Assembly: GCA_903813345.2 (NCBI GenBank)
Contig: CAIIXF020000001.1
Span: forward strand, 13,039,915-13,103,914
Source of the DNA: Owenia fusiformis
Taxonomy: Eukaryota > Annelida > Polychaeta > Sabellida > Oweniidae
Direction of reading: 5' to 3'
DNA length: 64,000 bases
The translations under genes and the position numbers were made by a program. The notes under the pieces are model-generated. The model saw nothing but the letters and a program-made list of their open reading frames with translations. It was not told where the DNA came from and made no database searches. Shown here piece after piece: positions 46,187 through 61,100 of this stretch (its first letter is position 1; each line of letters opens with the position of its first letter).

Positions 46187-49100
46187 ATGAGTGCCATGAT
46201 GAATGGGGAGGTACCCAGTGTGCCCATTACTACTTTAGCTGGAATCACAAGTCTTACAGATCGTAAGTACATGTATACATATTTATTTTTAAGTCACCAA
46301 CAAGAAGTGGTGGCATATTGTTATGGTCTCCATTTTTTGGTGGTTGGTGGTTAGCGATCGGCATATGTAACAAATTCTTAAAACTTCCAATAACTTAACA
46401 AATACTGCTTAGACTAACTTCAATTTATTTTCAAATCAACTCCCAATTTTCAGAAGTTAAAATCTGACTTGACATTTCAGATTTGACCTTGAATGACTTT
46501 TTGGCTCACAGAGTGAGCCTATGGGATCGACCAGGCATCCGTCCGTTGGTCCGTCCGTTGGTCTGTCTGTCCGTTGGTCCATCCGTCAACATTGGCCGAA
46601 CAAATTAAAACTGCTATTCCGAATTCGGATTGCGTCATATCCACATTCATTTTATGCATATCCATAATGCCTATTTGACCTATCATCGCCATTTCCCAAG
46701 TTCGCCCGGTTTCCGAGAAATTGGGGATTTTGACATCAAAAAGTCAAATTTTCTGTAAATACTAGACACTTTGTTGAAGTAGAATTTTCAAATAACTTTT
46801 AGTAGTTGCTGTATATGCAACGTATGTCCTCTGAAGATTTCAAAGCTCTTGGAATTACAGTTTTTGGTGTTTTGGCATTTTCCGGAAAATTTCTCATGTA
46901 TAAAGTCAATGGCAGGTTTTGTGATTGACAAGTTTCTCAAGGTTTGCCTTATACTTGATCATTTCTTGCAATGAATTACATCATTACTAGATTTAAGCAT
47001 TCCCTACATATTGCTCAATATATGTCAGCATCAAATTTTTACCTTTTTTGAGATATTTGACGTCAAAAAACAGTAAAAATAAGTTATTTTTCAACTTGCT
47101 TCAATTTGACCAAATTTTTTTTGAAAATCATCTACAAGTTGCCAGGAGTTCGAATCTGACATTAGTTTTAGGATTTAACCTTTAATTGACCTTCAGTGAC
47201 CTTCGAAAGGTAAAAAAGTGGACTTTTCAAATTGATTTTTGGATGTAAATTTTGGTCAGCTTAATCACAAAAGACCTTACTGAGCTCTGAATAAGTAAAA
47301 TTTTCAAGGTCAAAGGTCATCAAACTAGGTCACACAACTGTGCTATCTAAGTTTCTCAAAGTTCGAGACTACAAATCCAAATCAATATTTTTGTTTGAAA
47401 GTCAGGATATACATGTACATTCCTCTGAAGGTTCCAAACTGTGTGAGCACAGGACCGTGGGTCCTATTTTTTAAGTAACTTGCTTCCAATTGACCATTTT
47501 TTTTAAAAATCAACTACAAGTTATCAGAAGTTCAAATCTGACTTTAGCTTTAAGATTTGGCCTTCAATGACCTTCTCAAGGACAAAAAGGTCATTTTTCA
47601 ACTTGCTTCAAATTGACCAATTTCTTTTCAAAATCAGCTACAACTTCTCAAATGTTCAAATCTGGCTTTAGATTTGAGATTTCACCATCAATTACCCACT
47701 CGGGGTAAAAAAACTTGTTTCAAAGTTCAAATCTGAATATAGATTTGACCTTTAATGACTTTGGGGTCAAAAAAGTTTTCAGAAGTTAAAATCTGACTTG
47801 ACATTTCAGATTTGACCTTGAATGACCTTCAAATCTGACTTCAGTTAAGATTTGGCCTTCAATGACCTTCTCAAGGACAAAAAAGGTCTTTTTCAACTTG
47901 CTTCAAATTGACCAATTTTTTTCAAATCATCTTGAAGTTCTCAGGATTCAAATCTGGCTTTAGATTTGAGATTTCACCATCAATTACCCACTCAGGGTAA
48001 AAAAACTTGTTTCAAATTGACCCTTTTTTTCAAAATCATCTACAGTTCTCAGAAATTCAAATCAGACTTAAGATTGAACTAATAATATTGTTAGCAACCA
48101 GGTGGTGACATTTTGTCATGTTAATGCCTTGTTTAGTGCTGGCTTTTGACTATAGGCTGAATCATGTGTACCATTTTTCCAGATATGTACTATTCTAAGA
48201 TATTTAGAGAATCTTCAAAAACTTGTATGCATACCTATTGCAATTATCAAGGATAACTTTATGATTTCCATAAAGAAATTACATACTCTTACATAATGTT
48301 TCACTGTGTCTGGTTACCAGCATAAACTGACCTGGAGTCCCTCCACGTTGGCCTAAAAGGCTCATAGTTGACACCTTGTACATCACAAGCAGACTAAACA
48401 TAACTCAACAGTCACCAAGTTCATTATTTATTCCAGTTCTACCAGAACTTCCATTGCCCTCCCCACTACCACAGACAGTTAACAACAAGAGCCTGCTGTT
48501 CCATCCCAAGGTAGCTGATGATGCACGTAGACTACTGGCCTCAACAGATGAGAACATCGTGTCTCAACTAGTGAATGCTTTGTCACAAACAAATACCAAT
48601 GATATGTAAGTAACAGTTGTCTTTAGGATGATGGTAATAATAAATTATCAATATCATACTTAAAAGAGATTGCCATGGGTGCACTTTTATTAAGGTTGCA
48701 TTTTGGATGATAATCTGTCAGTTTGTAATTAGTGAAGGTAATTTCAACTGAAGATCATTCAACTGATAAAAAACAGAACTATTTTTTACATGACTTTATT
48801 TTTTCAGTGAATTGAAAGATAAAGCCCTGGGTAGTGATAGTATACAAGGGGATGTACCAGACCTTCTCAGAGCTATTTTGGCCCAAAACTCAAATGTATT
48901 CAAGGGAGGAAGAGAAAATCGTAAGTTGTACACTGTACATTTATTTTCTTATGCAGTCTGAAAAAGCATGCATGCAAAATAATAAGTAGTATTTAAGATG
49001 CCTTAAATTGAAAATAAGAGATGGATTCCCCTTTATCAATAAAATCCAATGCATAATGATAATAAACTGTTCAAGCAAAAATGAAAAAACATTTTGTATT

Positions 49101-52100
49101 GTAGATGTGCCAGTGAGATCCCCCTACTACCAGCAACAGTCCCCCTACCAGGCTGGTCAAGTGTCGCCCTTTCAACCATCCAGCCCAGCAAGGTATGGAC
49201 ATTGGCAGCATTATTATCATATTTTGCCTTAAATTCTGTTCTGGGTTTAAATGGAAATAGAATAACTGTACATTTTTAATGTAATATTTCTTAGTATGAA
49301 ATAAATCTTTAAAGAATTGTAAACTTTGCAGGTACCAGCAGCCAGGTTATGGAAGTCCTAATAGGTACCCCCAAACTTCTCAAGGTATCCCACCACAAGG
49401 CTTAGACATGTACCAGAAACAGTTCTCAAACTTTGCATCACCTCAGCCAGGTAAATAATATACAAACCCATTTAGTAGATTCACTGTCCAAACTAGCAGA
49501 CTTGAATTTGAATTAAATTCATTTGGATGTTCAATGGACATGGGAAGCAGTGGGTAGATTTTGCGCCTTGTGTGGTATCAGTTATATGCTTAATGTAATT
49601 AATTCATCATTTATGTTGTGATTTGGATAAAACTTGCATCATCATCATGAAGTCATCTATTAAAGTGCATTGAGTTATTAATACCTTCAGAAGTGAACTG
49701 GCTCAGTTGTAGACTGTGTCATTTTTTATTATATTACGTTAGATGTAATATAAACAATTCTCCCAGTTCACTGAAATGGTACAGATTAACAACTGTTTTG
49801 TAAGTCCAAAGAAAACAGCTGTTGATTCTAGAGGTGAACATGGCTTAGTTACACACCTCTGATTGTCTTGTCAGAATTAAGTATTTTGAGTGAGATTTTA
49901 ACACATGCATTTTTTGTAGGAGGGACTATGAATGGAGGTGTGCCAGTACCACGTCCCTCACAAGGAACCTCTCAGTCATTTCAAGGTACATAACAGAGAA
50001 TATAAACTACATGATGTATCATAAAGAATTCAGATCTAAATTAATGGACCAGTTTCACACTGATCATGTATTACCTATAATTGTTGAATTATTTTCCACC
50101 TAAATAATTTACGGGATGTTTTCTAAGAGATCAATATTCATGCCAGACCCCTTTGTAGGTAGTTTAAGAGGTACTTTTTGTCCTATCCACATTTCTGCTT
50201 TTGTAATTTAATTAAATAACAATAAAAGCAATATCAGAAAAACTATTGCAAAATTCACTGTGAATTGAATAATGTACAGTATTCAAGAACAAACAATCTT
50301 TCCATTCAATCTTAATAATGTCTGTATCAGAAACACATGTATATCTTTTCAATTCTTCTAGGCACTCCTCAGACTGTAGTCTCACCACCTAAAGATGTCA
50401 TCCCTAGAGACATGGAAGAGGTGGAAGTCTTAGACCCAGAAACAGGGGCAATAAAAAAGCAACTTGTTCCAAAAAAGTCCTCATCTACCAAAAAATCATC
50501 AGAACCCTCATCTTCTCGGAAAAAATCAACAGAATCATCTGACCATTCAACTACAGATCTTAAATCTGAACATTCATCATCTATCAAGAAATCTTCAGAT
50601 CACCAATCTTCTAGGAGAAAGTCCTCGGAGCCAGTAGTCATGTTAAAACCTCTTGATGCTGATGTAAGTCTATGTGTCTGTAATTAATATTTTATATATT
50701 ATATAATTATTAATATTTTATATATTAGATAATTAATGTAGGTAACATTAATATTTAGAAATAAGGATACTCTAACTCAGTTAATCTGCATTATCTTTAC
50801 CTGGGACTAAAATGTAGTTAATCTTTAATTATTAAAACTAAAAAATGAATATATTTATTTTATTTAATTTTGTGTCCAATTAAGGGTCACAAATTTTTAA
50901 GATAAGATTTTTATAATAGGAAATTGCCAAACAGTTGTCTAAGCACAAATCCAAGAAATCCAGTCACAGTGATAAATATAGAGACAGAGATGGTCATAGC
51001 TCATCTCATAGAGATAGAGATAGGCACAGCTCCTCTAAAAGAGAAGAAGACTTGTCTACACAGGTATAGATATTGATGAAATATTAATTGCTATCTGCAT
51101 AAAGGAGACAAAATAAAATAATAAGAATATACCTGATTTAAGAATGAGAATATAAGAATATTGATAAGAATATATAAGAATATACCTGAATACGAGGGGT
51201 GATCCAAAAGTCTTGGACGCCCTGCTCTAATTTTGTTAGTTTTTGATAAAATTACTTTAATCTTTCCAATGATAAAGACCAACAACCTAACTACTTTGTG
51301 TGTTAATTTCATGGAGAAATTATATATTTGATGTAGTTTTCTAGATAGTTTTTAATATAGGCACCCTGCCACCCGGAACGGTATTCACACATGACAACTT
51401 TCAGCCCTAAATGTTCCCGCCATTTCACTTGTTTCGAAAGTCTTGACCACTATCTTTCTTTGAATTTTGAATATTAAACCATCTTAGTTTACTTCCTTTG
51501 TTATTAAGCAATCAATTAATTGTGTTTTGATTATCATGTCATATATGACAATGGCTGTATATGTTAAATTCTAAGAAAATGACATCAGACAAGCAACCCT
51601 CATTCTGGTATCATTTTTGCTCCAAGATGGCTGCTGAAATGGAGAACATGAAAGAAATCAAAGTGGAACAAAGTATACTACGAGATATTTTCACTTTTAT
51701 TGACCATGAACAGCTACCATATGCACCATACAGTCTTATGGCTCTGTGTGATTTTCTTCCTTTTCTCCAAGTTGAAAGAAGGGTTGAAAGAAAAAGTTTT
51801 TTACTCATTGGATGAGGTTTAGAGTGGCACCCTAGCAGCATTTGTATCACATAAGCAATGGCGGTTTCATAAATGTCTTCCATTCTTCGGTAAAGTGGTA
51901 TGAAAAATGTGTTCAAATTCATGGAAAATATGTTGAAAAGTAGGTCTTAATATGTAAAGATGATGATGGCAGATGACACTCAGATTGAAAATTGGAAATT
52001 CTCTCATATCATGACTGGTGTTAGGTTGTGCACCTGCACCTCAAGTGTTTGCCATATTATAACAGTTGTGATGTGATTTGCTTTTTTCAAATACCGTTCC

Positions 52101-55100
52101 GGGTGGCCGCGACCCGGTATTAAAAACTATTTAGAAAAGTAGCTAAAATATATCATTTTCTGTTGAAACTTGTACACAAAATTGTTAAGATGTTGATCTT
52201 TATTATCTAAAAGTTTCATGTAATTATGTTAGAAAATAGCAAAGTTAGAGCGGGGCGTCCAAGACTTTTGGATCACCCCTCGTATATAAGAATATACCTG
52301 ATTTGGGATCATTATTATTATTGATATATAAATTCAGTTCTCATTTAATACTGTATTGAATTCACGAGACCTTGATATGAAAAAATCTTGAACATTTTAC
52401 AGTAGGTTAAATCATGATGTATACAGTTAATGTGTAGAATGCATACTATTGTAGTCAACCACTGATAACATGCAAGTTATAATTAAAGGTGATCATGTCT
52501 TCTCAATTTTGTTTATTTATTTTCAGTATCAAGGCCTCAAGTTAATGTCTCCATCTGTAAAATGTAAGTATGGGTAAATATTAAATGCAACAACATTGTG
52601 ATGAATTATTTATCAATATGCTGTTCTGTGAAGAATCAAATTGTATTTCCTCCACAAGCAATTCAGTACAAACTTAAAAAGATTGTATTTAAACTCTTTT
52701 CATATATTTTGTGCAAGATATTCTTTCACAATGATTGTAGAGTAGGTGCAGTTAATCCTATATATACTGTGCCAAAATTATGGTATTAGACACAATGGTC
52801 CCAGGAGGACTAGTGTCCATGTGCCCAAATGAACCATTCCCCAACTTGCCACCAAAAATCTGATTTGGGATCAGTAAACTTGGTGTTAACTTGTCAAGGG
52901 AGTTGTCCAAGAATCCATTTCACTACTTTGAATCTTTGCCTGAAAGGTAATCAATGTTGGATGAACATCTGTATATTAGACTATAGATGTAGATTTAACT
53001 TCATCACTTTAAATACTAGCTTCGGAAGATAAGGAAAATGTAGGAAGAGGAAAGGGCAGAAGAACAAGGGGCAAAAGGGTAACTTGGGAGCCCCAAATGA
53101 AGAAGATCCAAACAAATGAGGAACATGCTCTTAACAAAGACAAATCAGAACACATTTCACCAAAGAAAACCAACAAAACAAAAAAGAATCAAACTTTGAA
53201 AACATCCCAGAAGAAAATATCTCCCAAGACAGTTGTCAAAACAAGATCACAAAATGAGAAAAATGAACCTTCTGATGGTTTGTTTAGTTATGGCTAATCT
53301 AAATTAATTAATATGAGTTGGATTTCCTAAAAAATGAACAATCGTTTGCCACAATCCAAATGCTTTTCCCTGATCTGGAAAAGTTGGGAATTTCAGAATT
53401 TTCTCCAAATTAGTTAGATATTAGAAGTTTGAGTAATGTTAGGGAAATTTATGAAAATGGGATCACTAATTGAAAAAACAATTGAATTTTGGAGTCTCAA
53501 TAAATTCCTCAATGTATACTTGACCATGATTTCTTCTTTTCTCGGTTCAACTTAATTAAGAATACATGTAGAAGTGAACATGAAAATGAAGAAATTTTAT
53601 TATTGAAATGTTATGGTAAATGGATAGATGTATTTGCAATTTTTTGAAATTGTAAACTATTTTAGCAAATCCAATGAAGCTTTTAATCGACCAGTTTTCT
53701 TGTTGAGTTTTGATATTATTTGTTTGTTTTGGTTTTTTGTTGTTTTTATGTTTAGTTTTCCATGTCACTATAACTGTTTACTAGGGGTGAGACGAGTCGA
53801 AAAAATCCGATTCGAGTCGAATCCGATTCGAGTCAGAAAATGACGATTCGAGTTTCGAATCCGTTTCGAGTCGCGAAAGTGCGAACAACATCGCTTTTGA
53901 CCGTTCGTATTTTTAATGCGTCAATGGTGGAAAGCCGGAAATATAAACAAACACAATTTGTCGTAAGTTTATTCTGATTTTATTACATATATTCTTTCAT
54001 TTATGTGTACATACAATATAATAATTTAATACAAGCATATCCAAGTCATTGAAACTTATATATTCAACGCAATATCAAGTAAAAACATGCATATTGACAG
54101 TATTTTTCTGAATTTTTTTATTTTTTCGAATTTTTTTCTCAACTCGAAAATGATTCGATTCATCAACTTCGACTCGATTCGACTCGACTCGAAGCCCCAA
54201 ACCCGCGAGTCCTCGACTCATCGGGTTGTCGTCTCACCCCTACTGTTTACTGCTATTGATTGATATCTATCACCATTTTTATAATACCTTTTTAGGCATT
54301 AGAGTTGATATATTTTGGGATATTTCTGGAGCAGTAGATTAACTAAACATGTACTAATTATTAATATTTGTCTAGACTACTTCATACAGAGAAGTATGAA
54401 TTTGATTTAAGCCTCACATCTTATATTTCATTTTCATTGTAAATAGAAATGTTTTCTTATCTGAACGTTTGTGATTTTTAGTATTGAGGATTGATCCCAA
54501 AGATGAGAAGATGATGCGGGATTTAAAGAGAAAGCATTCAGGATCTGACAGTAAATCAGGTGAGTGTTGAGGATCTGGCAGTATGATCTGAAAATATGAC
54601 ATAGTATCGGCAAATTATTTGCTGTCATTTAATCACTTGCATAACACTCCTTACATGAATTGAGAAGTATTTTATATGATTTTGATAGATGCAATTCCAA
54701 GTGCATTCCAAGTGTCAATAATATCCATATATTTATAATAAAAAATAATGGCATGAAAATAACATAAAACTTTTTATGTGGCAAAGGTAAAATACAATCA
54801 TTTTTTCAGCTAAAAGAAGTAAATATGATGAACATGATGAGTTTGATGCCTATGGTGGCTTTGCCCCTTCTTTGACTGAAAGGATAAAGAGTAGACGGAG
54901 AGGAGCGGCGCCATCTTTTGAGAAGACCAAAACACCTGAAAAACGACGTCCAGTTATAGAATCTAGTAGTGAGTCAGAAATGGAATGTAAGTGTCTTATA
55001 TGATTGATTTGATTTCATACCAGGTTGATCAATAATTTTTGAGAAAATGCCTCTTTGATAAGAGTTAATGATACATTGGAGGTGTTTGATGCTTTGTGAT

Positions 55101-58100
55101 TTGAATTTGTCTCTTTATGAATTTTTTTCTTTTTTCGATATTGAGGAAATCAATTGTTTTTCTAATTTAATGTATCTTTTCAATTCGTGGTCCAATGTTC
55201 CTTATTCTATTTTTTTCTATTGATGCAAGTTTGAAAAAACTTCATGATGTCTAATTTTTGAGACGTGTATGGTTGTTTGATATCCATATTTACAGCGAGT
55301 AATAAGGAAGGAAATATTAATGAGCCAAGAAAGTCTTCAAGGATTAAGATCAACATGGCACAGAAGTTTGGTTTGTGATTGCTGTAGATAAAAAGTTCAT
55401 ATGTTGTTTCTGATCTTTCTTTTCTTTTTAAGATTTCCAAACTGTTCAAGTGCTGTAAAGTATTTTGTGGTTCTATTGTTAACAAAAATTGATCTTTTTT
55501 CACTGAACTACATTTTTATGTCACCACCACCAGCAGTTGGTGATCAGCGATTGGCGATCGGTGTCTGTGACAATATTGTGAGCAACTAAGTGGTGACATT
55601 TTGTCATGTTAATTCCTTGTTTAAAAGCGTGTTTCTGGCAAGCTGAAGCTGAAATAGCAAATGGCAAGCTGAAATAAGTAAATGTAAAAAATTTATGTAC
55701 AATTAATATTTCAGATGCACCAAGAAAAAAGGAGAAAAAGAAGAAATCGAGGCGGCAGGTCCAATCAACATTGACCATAGAGGAATTAATGGAGACTCCA
55801 CAATTTAAGCGTTTCACTCATGCCATAGAGACAGTCATAGAAAATGCAGAGGATGTCGACCTCACTGGAATTGACTTAGGTATTTAAGCTTAGCACAAAA
55901 CAATTACAAAATTAAAAAATGACCCAATTATATATTGCTCATTTACAAAAAACAGTACTACAAAGAAATGAATGAGAGCAATATTTCTGTATTATTAATA
56001 TTTCAGATGACCCTGATGCTGAAGCTCCTCCTGAAGCCCTCATTCACAAGAGTTTACTTAATGATCTTGCCAATGAAGCCGCCAAACTTAAGTCCATGAA
56101 CGTTGTAAACCAGGTACTAGATTTCGTATGTTTAGTTCATGTATTCTGAGGTTGCTATGTAATGACGTGATTATCCAAATATTGTTTCCTTTGATGTTTC
56201 AAGGTAACCAGTTGACACATTTGGTGTTGAGAAGCCAGCTTAAAAGCTTTAAAGTCCCCGTCTAAAGTTTGAAAATATTTTTTTATCATTCATTTACTAT
56301 TTGTCAGGACTTAAAAAGTGATTTTAGAGATTTTTGAACAAAAAAAAATTTTGAAAAAAAAGTTGTGAGCATTTTATTTCTCTAATATTCAAATTTCCCG
56401 CCATTTTTCAAAAAAAGTTGAAATTTCTTAATCATCAAATATTTCTTAATGCATTTCAAAAAAGATTATCTTTTTAACACCAATGCAAAGATTGAACAAA
56501 AGACACACTATTTCAATAATAAAATGTCATGTTTAATGGGCCACTTCAATGTTTTAGCTTATCAAAAATATTTTGAAACATTAGTGATGTCACTAAGGTA
56601 ACAAAAACTTTTTGAAAAAAATTGAATTTTTTTTTTCGATGTCAAGCTTTTCTAAATATGCTAGACTTTCATAAAAAACAAATGTTGATTGTCTAACCAG
56701 GTTAAAAGGAAGAATAAATTATGTTTTAGATATTATTGTACCATTGGTTTCTATGAGAACTAAAATTTTGAAACGCATTTTTCTCAGAACCATTTTCATG
56801 CACTGATAAGTTCATTTCTCGCTTGTTTATCAACCGATTTTCTTAATTTTTTCGGCAAAAAACATAGGAGGATGAATGCTATGCATTGGTATGAATTGTG
56901 GCTTATTAAAAGATATGAGTGACCTCTAAAAGTTGGTTTTAAATAAATTCACAAATTTTGGAACAAAAAGTCTATCAAAAACCACTTTTTGAAATTAAAA
57001 AAAAAAGTTTCACATATCACACTTTGATAACATTGGGTAAGACTACAATATAAGCCAAAGTGGTTTAAACTTTACATGGGGCCTTTAACGCTTTAAAAGG
57101 CAGCATTCTTAGTATCAGTTTAGTATCAGTTTAAGTGCTGATTTATACAGTTGTAATAAAAATCTGTGCATCCAACGGTGAGATCTAGATCTCTTAACTT
57201 CAACTCAAGTCTGTTGTATTTTTGAGTATTTTCAGTGATCATACCGGTTTGTATATTGAAATAAGCATAAGCTTATATTTCATTTTACCTTTCAGGTTCC
57301 GTCAGATAGACTTGTTAAACTACTCACCATACTGCAGATCAACATAAGAGATGGTGCAAAACTCATGCCATATTTAGGAGGGGTATGTTAATTCAATCTT
57401 ATTAGAACGAAGGCTATAATAATGGCCATAGTTAAATATGCATTACAGTAAAACTTTGAAGCACAATGAAATAAAAAAAATGAAATAATTTTTAAATCTT
57501 CTTTTCCAGTCAGGGGAGGTAATATTTAGATATATGTAGATAAGAATGTTTTTGTTTAGACCATTTTATGTTTAATCCCACCAAACAAAATTCAAAATGG
57601 TAAAAAAGTGTTTGTTCAAAATGGATGAGTCCACTATTACTTGGTTATTTCCCTCATTAAATGTGTTAAAAGTGATTTGATCAAATATGTATTGTTTTTG
57701 GGGATTTGCTATTCGTTGGAATGGCTGTTTTTCAAGTTCAAATTAAGAAACATTGTACTTGCATATCATTTTATCAAATTGTATGTACATGTACCTGTAA
57801 TTTTTGATGTATAAACTTTTCTTTTAAAACAAAAATGTTTGAAAAGATCCTTTCAACTAAGAATCCATAACAATTTGATATCAAGATGTTAGTGCAGTTC
57901 TACCTGAAAAACTGTTGTATTAAACACTTCGTTAAAACACAGAAAAGTGCTTTGTTAGCTACAGCTGAAATAATGTTGTTTACCCTTTTCATAACTTACA
58001 CATTTGGTCCATATTAAAGGTGCAATAATTAGTGCAGAGGGGTCATTCAACGATCATAGACCAGTGTCAAAATATATTTAAGTTTGGATATTTCATCAAG

Positions 58101-61100
58101 ACTAACATCTATTTTTTTTATTATCTACAAAGAAACCCCTTTAGATAAACATTATTTTAGCTGATATTCCTCTTGAAACATGGTGGATCTTAAAAATGTA
58201 AAAGTGGAAGTCCCCTTTTTGAAGCTTTGAACTGAATTTACACTTCTTAATGCTGAAATTGATAATTTATCCATACATTTTAAGAAAATAGGTATGTCAA
58301 AGAAGATGTTAAACCAAATGTTGCCTTGATAGCTCAGAAAAAATGAAAAAACTTTCCTATTTTTTCTACAGTCCTTATCGCCCCTTTAATAATATTAGTA
58401 CCTACTGCATATGCATTCTCTAATATCCCATATTCATTATAGGAAACTGTAGATGCAGACGAGGAGAATTTATGGAGAGAATTAACCTTAGAACGTGTTT
58501 TAAAAAGTGTTGACTCGGCATTGACAGCATTGAATGTGATGACCTCTGCCAACATGCCAAAGCAGGTTTATCTGGAGGATGTCATAGATAGATGTACCAT
58601 GATTATAAAATACCAACTACAGAACACGATATTCCCAGAGTTTGACCCTGTTTATCGGATGTCTGATAATAAAAAAGGTAAAGAAAATTGAGTGATATAG
58701 ACAGAAAGGTTATAGAAGCCTCTATCATTTGATGATCATTTGCCGTGTCTTCCTAAAATCATCCCATGACATTGTGTTATATCCATATTTTTTGTGACTA
58801 ATATTTCATATAACACACTTTTGCAATTGTAACTAAGTTGGTGACATTTTGTCAGGTAATGTCTTGTCAATTATTTGTTGGCAGGTTATGGAATCCAATT
58901 CTGAGAATATTAGTTTGTTATATTGGCCTTCTCAAACATTTGAACCTTTTAATATTATCAGGTAACTACTACACTAGTTCTAAACAAAAGCGAGCACGTG
59001 CCAAAGAAGTGAAACACAAAGGGACTATAGCCCTGTACAATAAGTTGTGTGAAATGATGTCATCAATGTCTGAACTAATCAACATACAAGAACTCACAGA
59101 TACAAGTATACTACAGGTAGGTCTACATTTTTGCAGTATTCTACATTGCTTCGAATTGCCTGTATAAGTTAATTATTTTTTGAATTAGCGGTTTTTAGAT
59201 AAGAATCTGTGTGCCGAGATTGATATTAGGATATTTCTACTACTTCGTTTATTTTTGCATATATTTTTAAAATTCCAAAATGTCAAATCTTATGGATTTT
59301 CTTCTCAAGGAAATACAGAGGTTTCAACATTTTTGTCCTTCATAAAAATATTGTTGATATTGTTACAGATGTCATCATTAGCAGTCTCTCCATTTTTTGT
59401 GGAGAATGTCAGTGAGCTGCAATTGAACGCCCTGAAGCTAGTCACGTCCATATTTAGTCATTATGAGAAACATCGGCAATTGATCATTGAAGATGTGTTC
59501 GCATCACTAGCAAGGTTACCCAGTAGTAAGAAGAATCTCAGGAGCTATAGGTTAGTATTAAACATTAAAACACAATATACAAACTCTTAACCCTTAAACG
59601 GTTAGGCTATAGAGAATTACACCAAACACCCCCCCCCCCATCTGGGAAATGACCAATCATAGGAGAATGTATTAGGTATCATTGGAAAGCTTATTCAATT
59701 GCCAGTATTTTGAGCTTAGTAATTTCAATATTGAGCCATTGTTAATGAAGAATTTCATATTCTAAGAACAAGGGGTTTATCGTTTCAAGTCAAAACTACT
59801 GGCAATTTGAATATTTAATTAACTTTGACCAGCTCTAACGTTCCTCCTAGGGAGATATAGTCGTTATTTTTTGCTAAAACATGCCAAATTCAATTTTAAG
59901 AAAAGCCAGAAAGTTTCAGATTAAAAGACAAACTCCGAAAAAGTCATCGAAAAAATCCTTAGGGTGGGGGGCAAATCTGCCCCCTAACCATTTAAGGGTT
60001 AATGAATGAGATCTAGTCTCTAAAATACAAACCCCTGAATATCACAATACTGCCACCATCAGGCTATCCCATTTTTTCTTCATTTTTGAAATGATATTTT
60101 CATCAAAGGCAATAATAATTGAACACAATACTCAAGTCGTCTGTGTGTTGTACATTATAGGTTAGATTCCAATGAGTCTATACAGATGGTGACAGCTCTA
60201 GTGTTGAACCTCATCCAGTCAGTGATAATCCTACCCAAGCCTGAGCAACCTACCATACAAGATCCTGATGAGGATGAAGACCATAAAGATGAAAAGGTTT
60301 GTTATATCCCCACCACATAGTGTGGGGCCAGTTTTTTTTTATTATGTATTTATTTTCAATTATAGCAATAATGATACAAAATCATTTGCCTGATGAAGGG
60401 TATTTAAAACTAAGCTAGTTAAATAATATGCTATTCTTGCATAATGTTGTAACTGGAGAGTTTTGGTTGTGTCTTTGCCGACCGAAAAGTGACAAAAATA
60501 AATTGGGATTTTAAGATTGTCTTTAGAAAAGGAAATATTTTTATGATTTATATTTGTTATATTGTTTGGGCATTGCTTTAAAGATACCGATAAATCGGGC
60601 TACGTATACCGCCGTATTTACATAGGGGGATTAGAAGGGTTTATTTTTTATTTAGGTATGCAAGCTATATAAAATTAGCCCCTCTAGCATGCATGTACTC
60701 GTGTGTACAATCAGCATGCCCTTCAATATTATATAAACACAAGTGTTACTATACCAGGCTATTCAATATGTACTACATAATGTACACTATTTATTAGGGG
60801 TCAAACGGTTAACCGCAGTACGCGGTTACCGCGGTTAATGATGCTAGGACGGTATTTTCGGTTCATAAATATGAGATTCGGTTCATCCACGGTTCGAGGA
60901 AAAATTGAAAAATGAAATTTTTTAGACTTCAATATTCTCTCTTTCGTTCGACATGAACTTATTCTTCATGTATATATTCCTTAAAAACATGTTTATAGCA
61001 ATAGAGAACATTCAATTCTTACCTTAGATATGAAACAGATCGCTCACAAATCGATAGACAAGTGATTGTTTACATTTTTGTGACATATAAATAGACCGGA

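Noticed and set aside
51561-51815. 84-residue plus-strand frame as a separate gene
   Set aside because: It is the decayed interior of the mariner relic at 51193-52282.
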